From the NCBI GenBank assembly GCA_003134675.1, contig PLBZ01000051.1, forward strand, positions 1 to 11,917: a stretch of 11,917 nucleotides of DNA. The letters run 5' to 3'. Below, piece by piece: positions 11,864 through 11,917 of the stretch (positions within the stretch are counted from its first letter, which is position 1; every line of letters begins with the position of its first letter). Under the pieces are notes generated by a model. It ran no database searches, was not told the DNA's origin, and was given only the letters and a program-made list of their open reading frames with translations. The position numbers and the translations under genes were made by a program. Source of the DNA: Solirubrobacterales bacterium. GTDB taxonomy: Bacteria > Actinomycetota > Thermoleophilia > Solirubrobacterales > Solirubrobacteraceae.

Positions 11864-11917
11864 CTAACGCTTGGAGAACTGCGGCCGCTTGCGGGCCTTC
11901 TTCAAGCCGGCCTTCTT
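11864..11917 (-). CDS. rpsI: 30S ribosomal protein S9, C-terminal end (partial)
   Basis: The last 17 codons and TAG stop of a gene running in from beyond the right edge. The visible peptide KKAGLKKARKRPQFSKR is the highly conserved basic tail of S9, whose final Lys-Arg reaches the P-site tRNA in the ribosome. The exact C-terminal SKR is the hallmark. It lies 24 bases ahead of glmM, an order (rplM-rpsI-glmM) common in actinobacteria, which also supports the call. Confidence 0.95.
   Translation of the reverse strand, partial: KKAGLKKARKRPQFSKR

Overview
The window is GC-rich and almost wholly coding, with genes packed end to end and GTG/TTG starts mixed with ATG. The order rpsI-glmM-glmS-NAD(P)H-hydrate repair-alr, an actinobacterial-type split cytochrome oxidase cluster, and the style of the secreted proteins suggest a high-GC actinobacterium. 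A deep lineage such as Thermoleophilia (Solirubrobacterales) is my best guess. That placement is inference from gene order and protein style; no marker gene was compared.

Left part (1-2561): respiratory genes. On the + strand are the 3' end of cytochrome c oxidase subunit I (ctaD), a tandem two-domain universal-stress-like protein, subunit III (ctaE), and a 36-residue single-helix membrane peptide. Running towards them on the - strand is a lipoprotein that fuses a class I c-type cytochrome to a cupredoxin, a plausible electron donor to the oxidase. The stop codons of the two convergent units overlap.

Middle (2562-4012): a 79-base divergent intergenic region carries an 8-base inverted repeat, each arm of which supplies a -10-like TAGAGT just ahead of a start codon. 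It is followed on + by a small zinc-ribbon protein and a translationally coupled Ser/Gly/Glu-rich lipoprotein. A secreted protein of unknown function lies convergent to them, with only 2 bases between the stop codons.

Right part (3338-11917, all - strand): one long probable operon read right to left. It runs rpsI (3' end), glmM, glmS, bifunctional NAD(P)H-hydrate epimerase/dehydratase, alr, a CCA-adding/poly(A) polymerase-type nucleotidyltransferase, a HIT-family hydrolase, and then the secreted protein. Gaps are 12-34 bases, or 4-base start/stop overlaps. GlmS and GlmM make glucosamine-6-P and then glucosamine-1-P, and Alr makes D-alanine, so peptidoglycan precursor supply is tied to ribosome synthesis, tRNA 3'-end maturation and cofactor repair.

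No rRNA, tRNA, CRISPR array, transposase or other mobile element was seen. No stretch over 300 bases lacks a gene; the longest is the 79-base divergent region. Nothing here is an obvious new defence or mobile system. The most curious items are the oxidase-linked accessory proteins, the paired leaderless-type promoter, and an excess of the hexamer CGATCG, including a perfect 20-base palindrome inside the nucleotidyltransferase gene.
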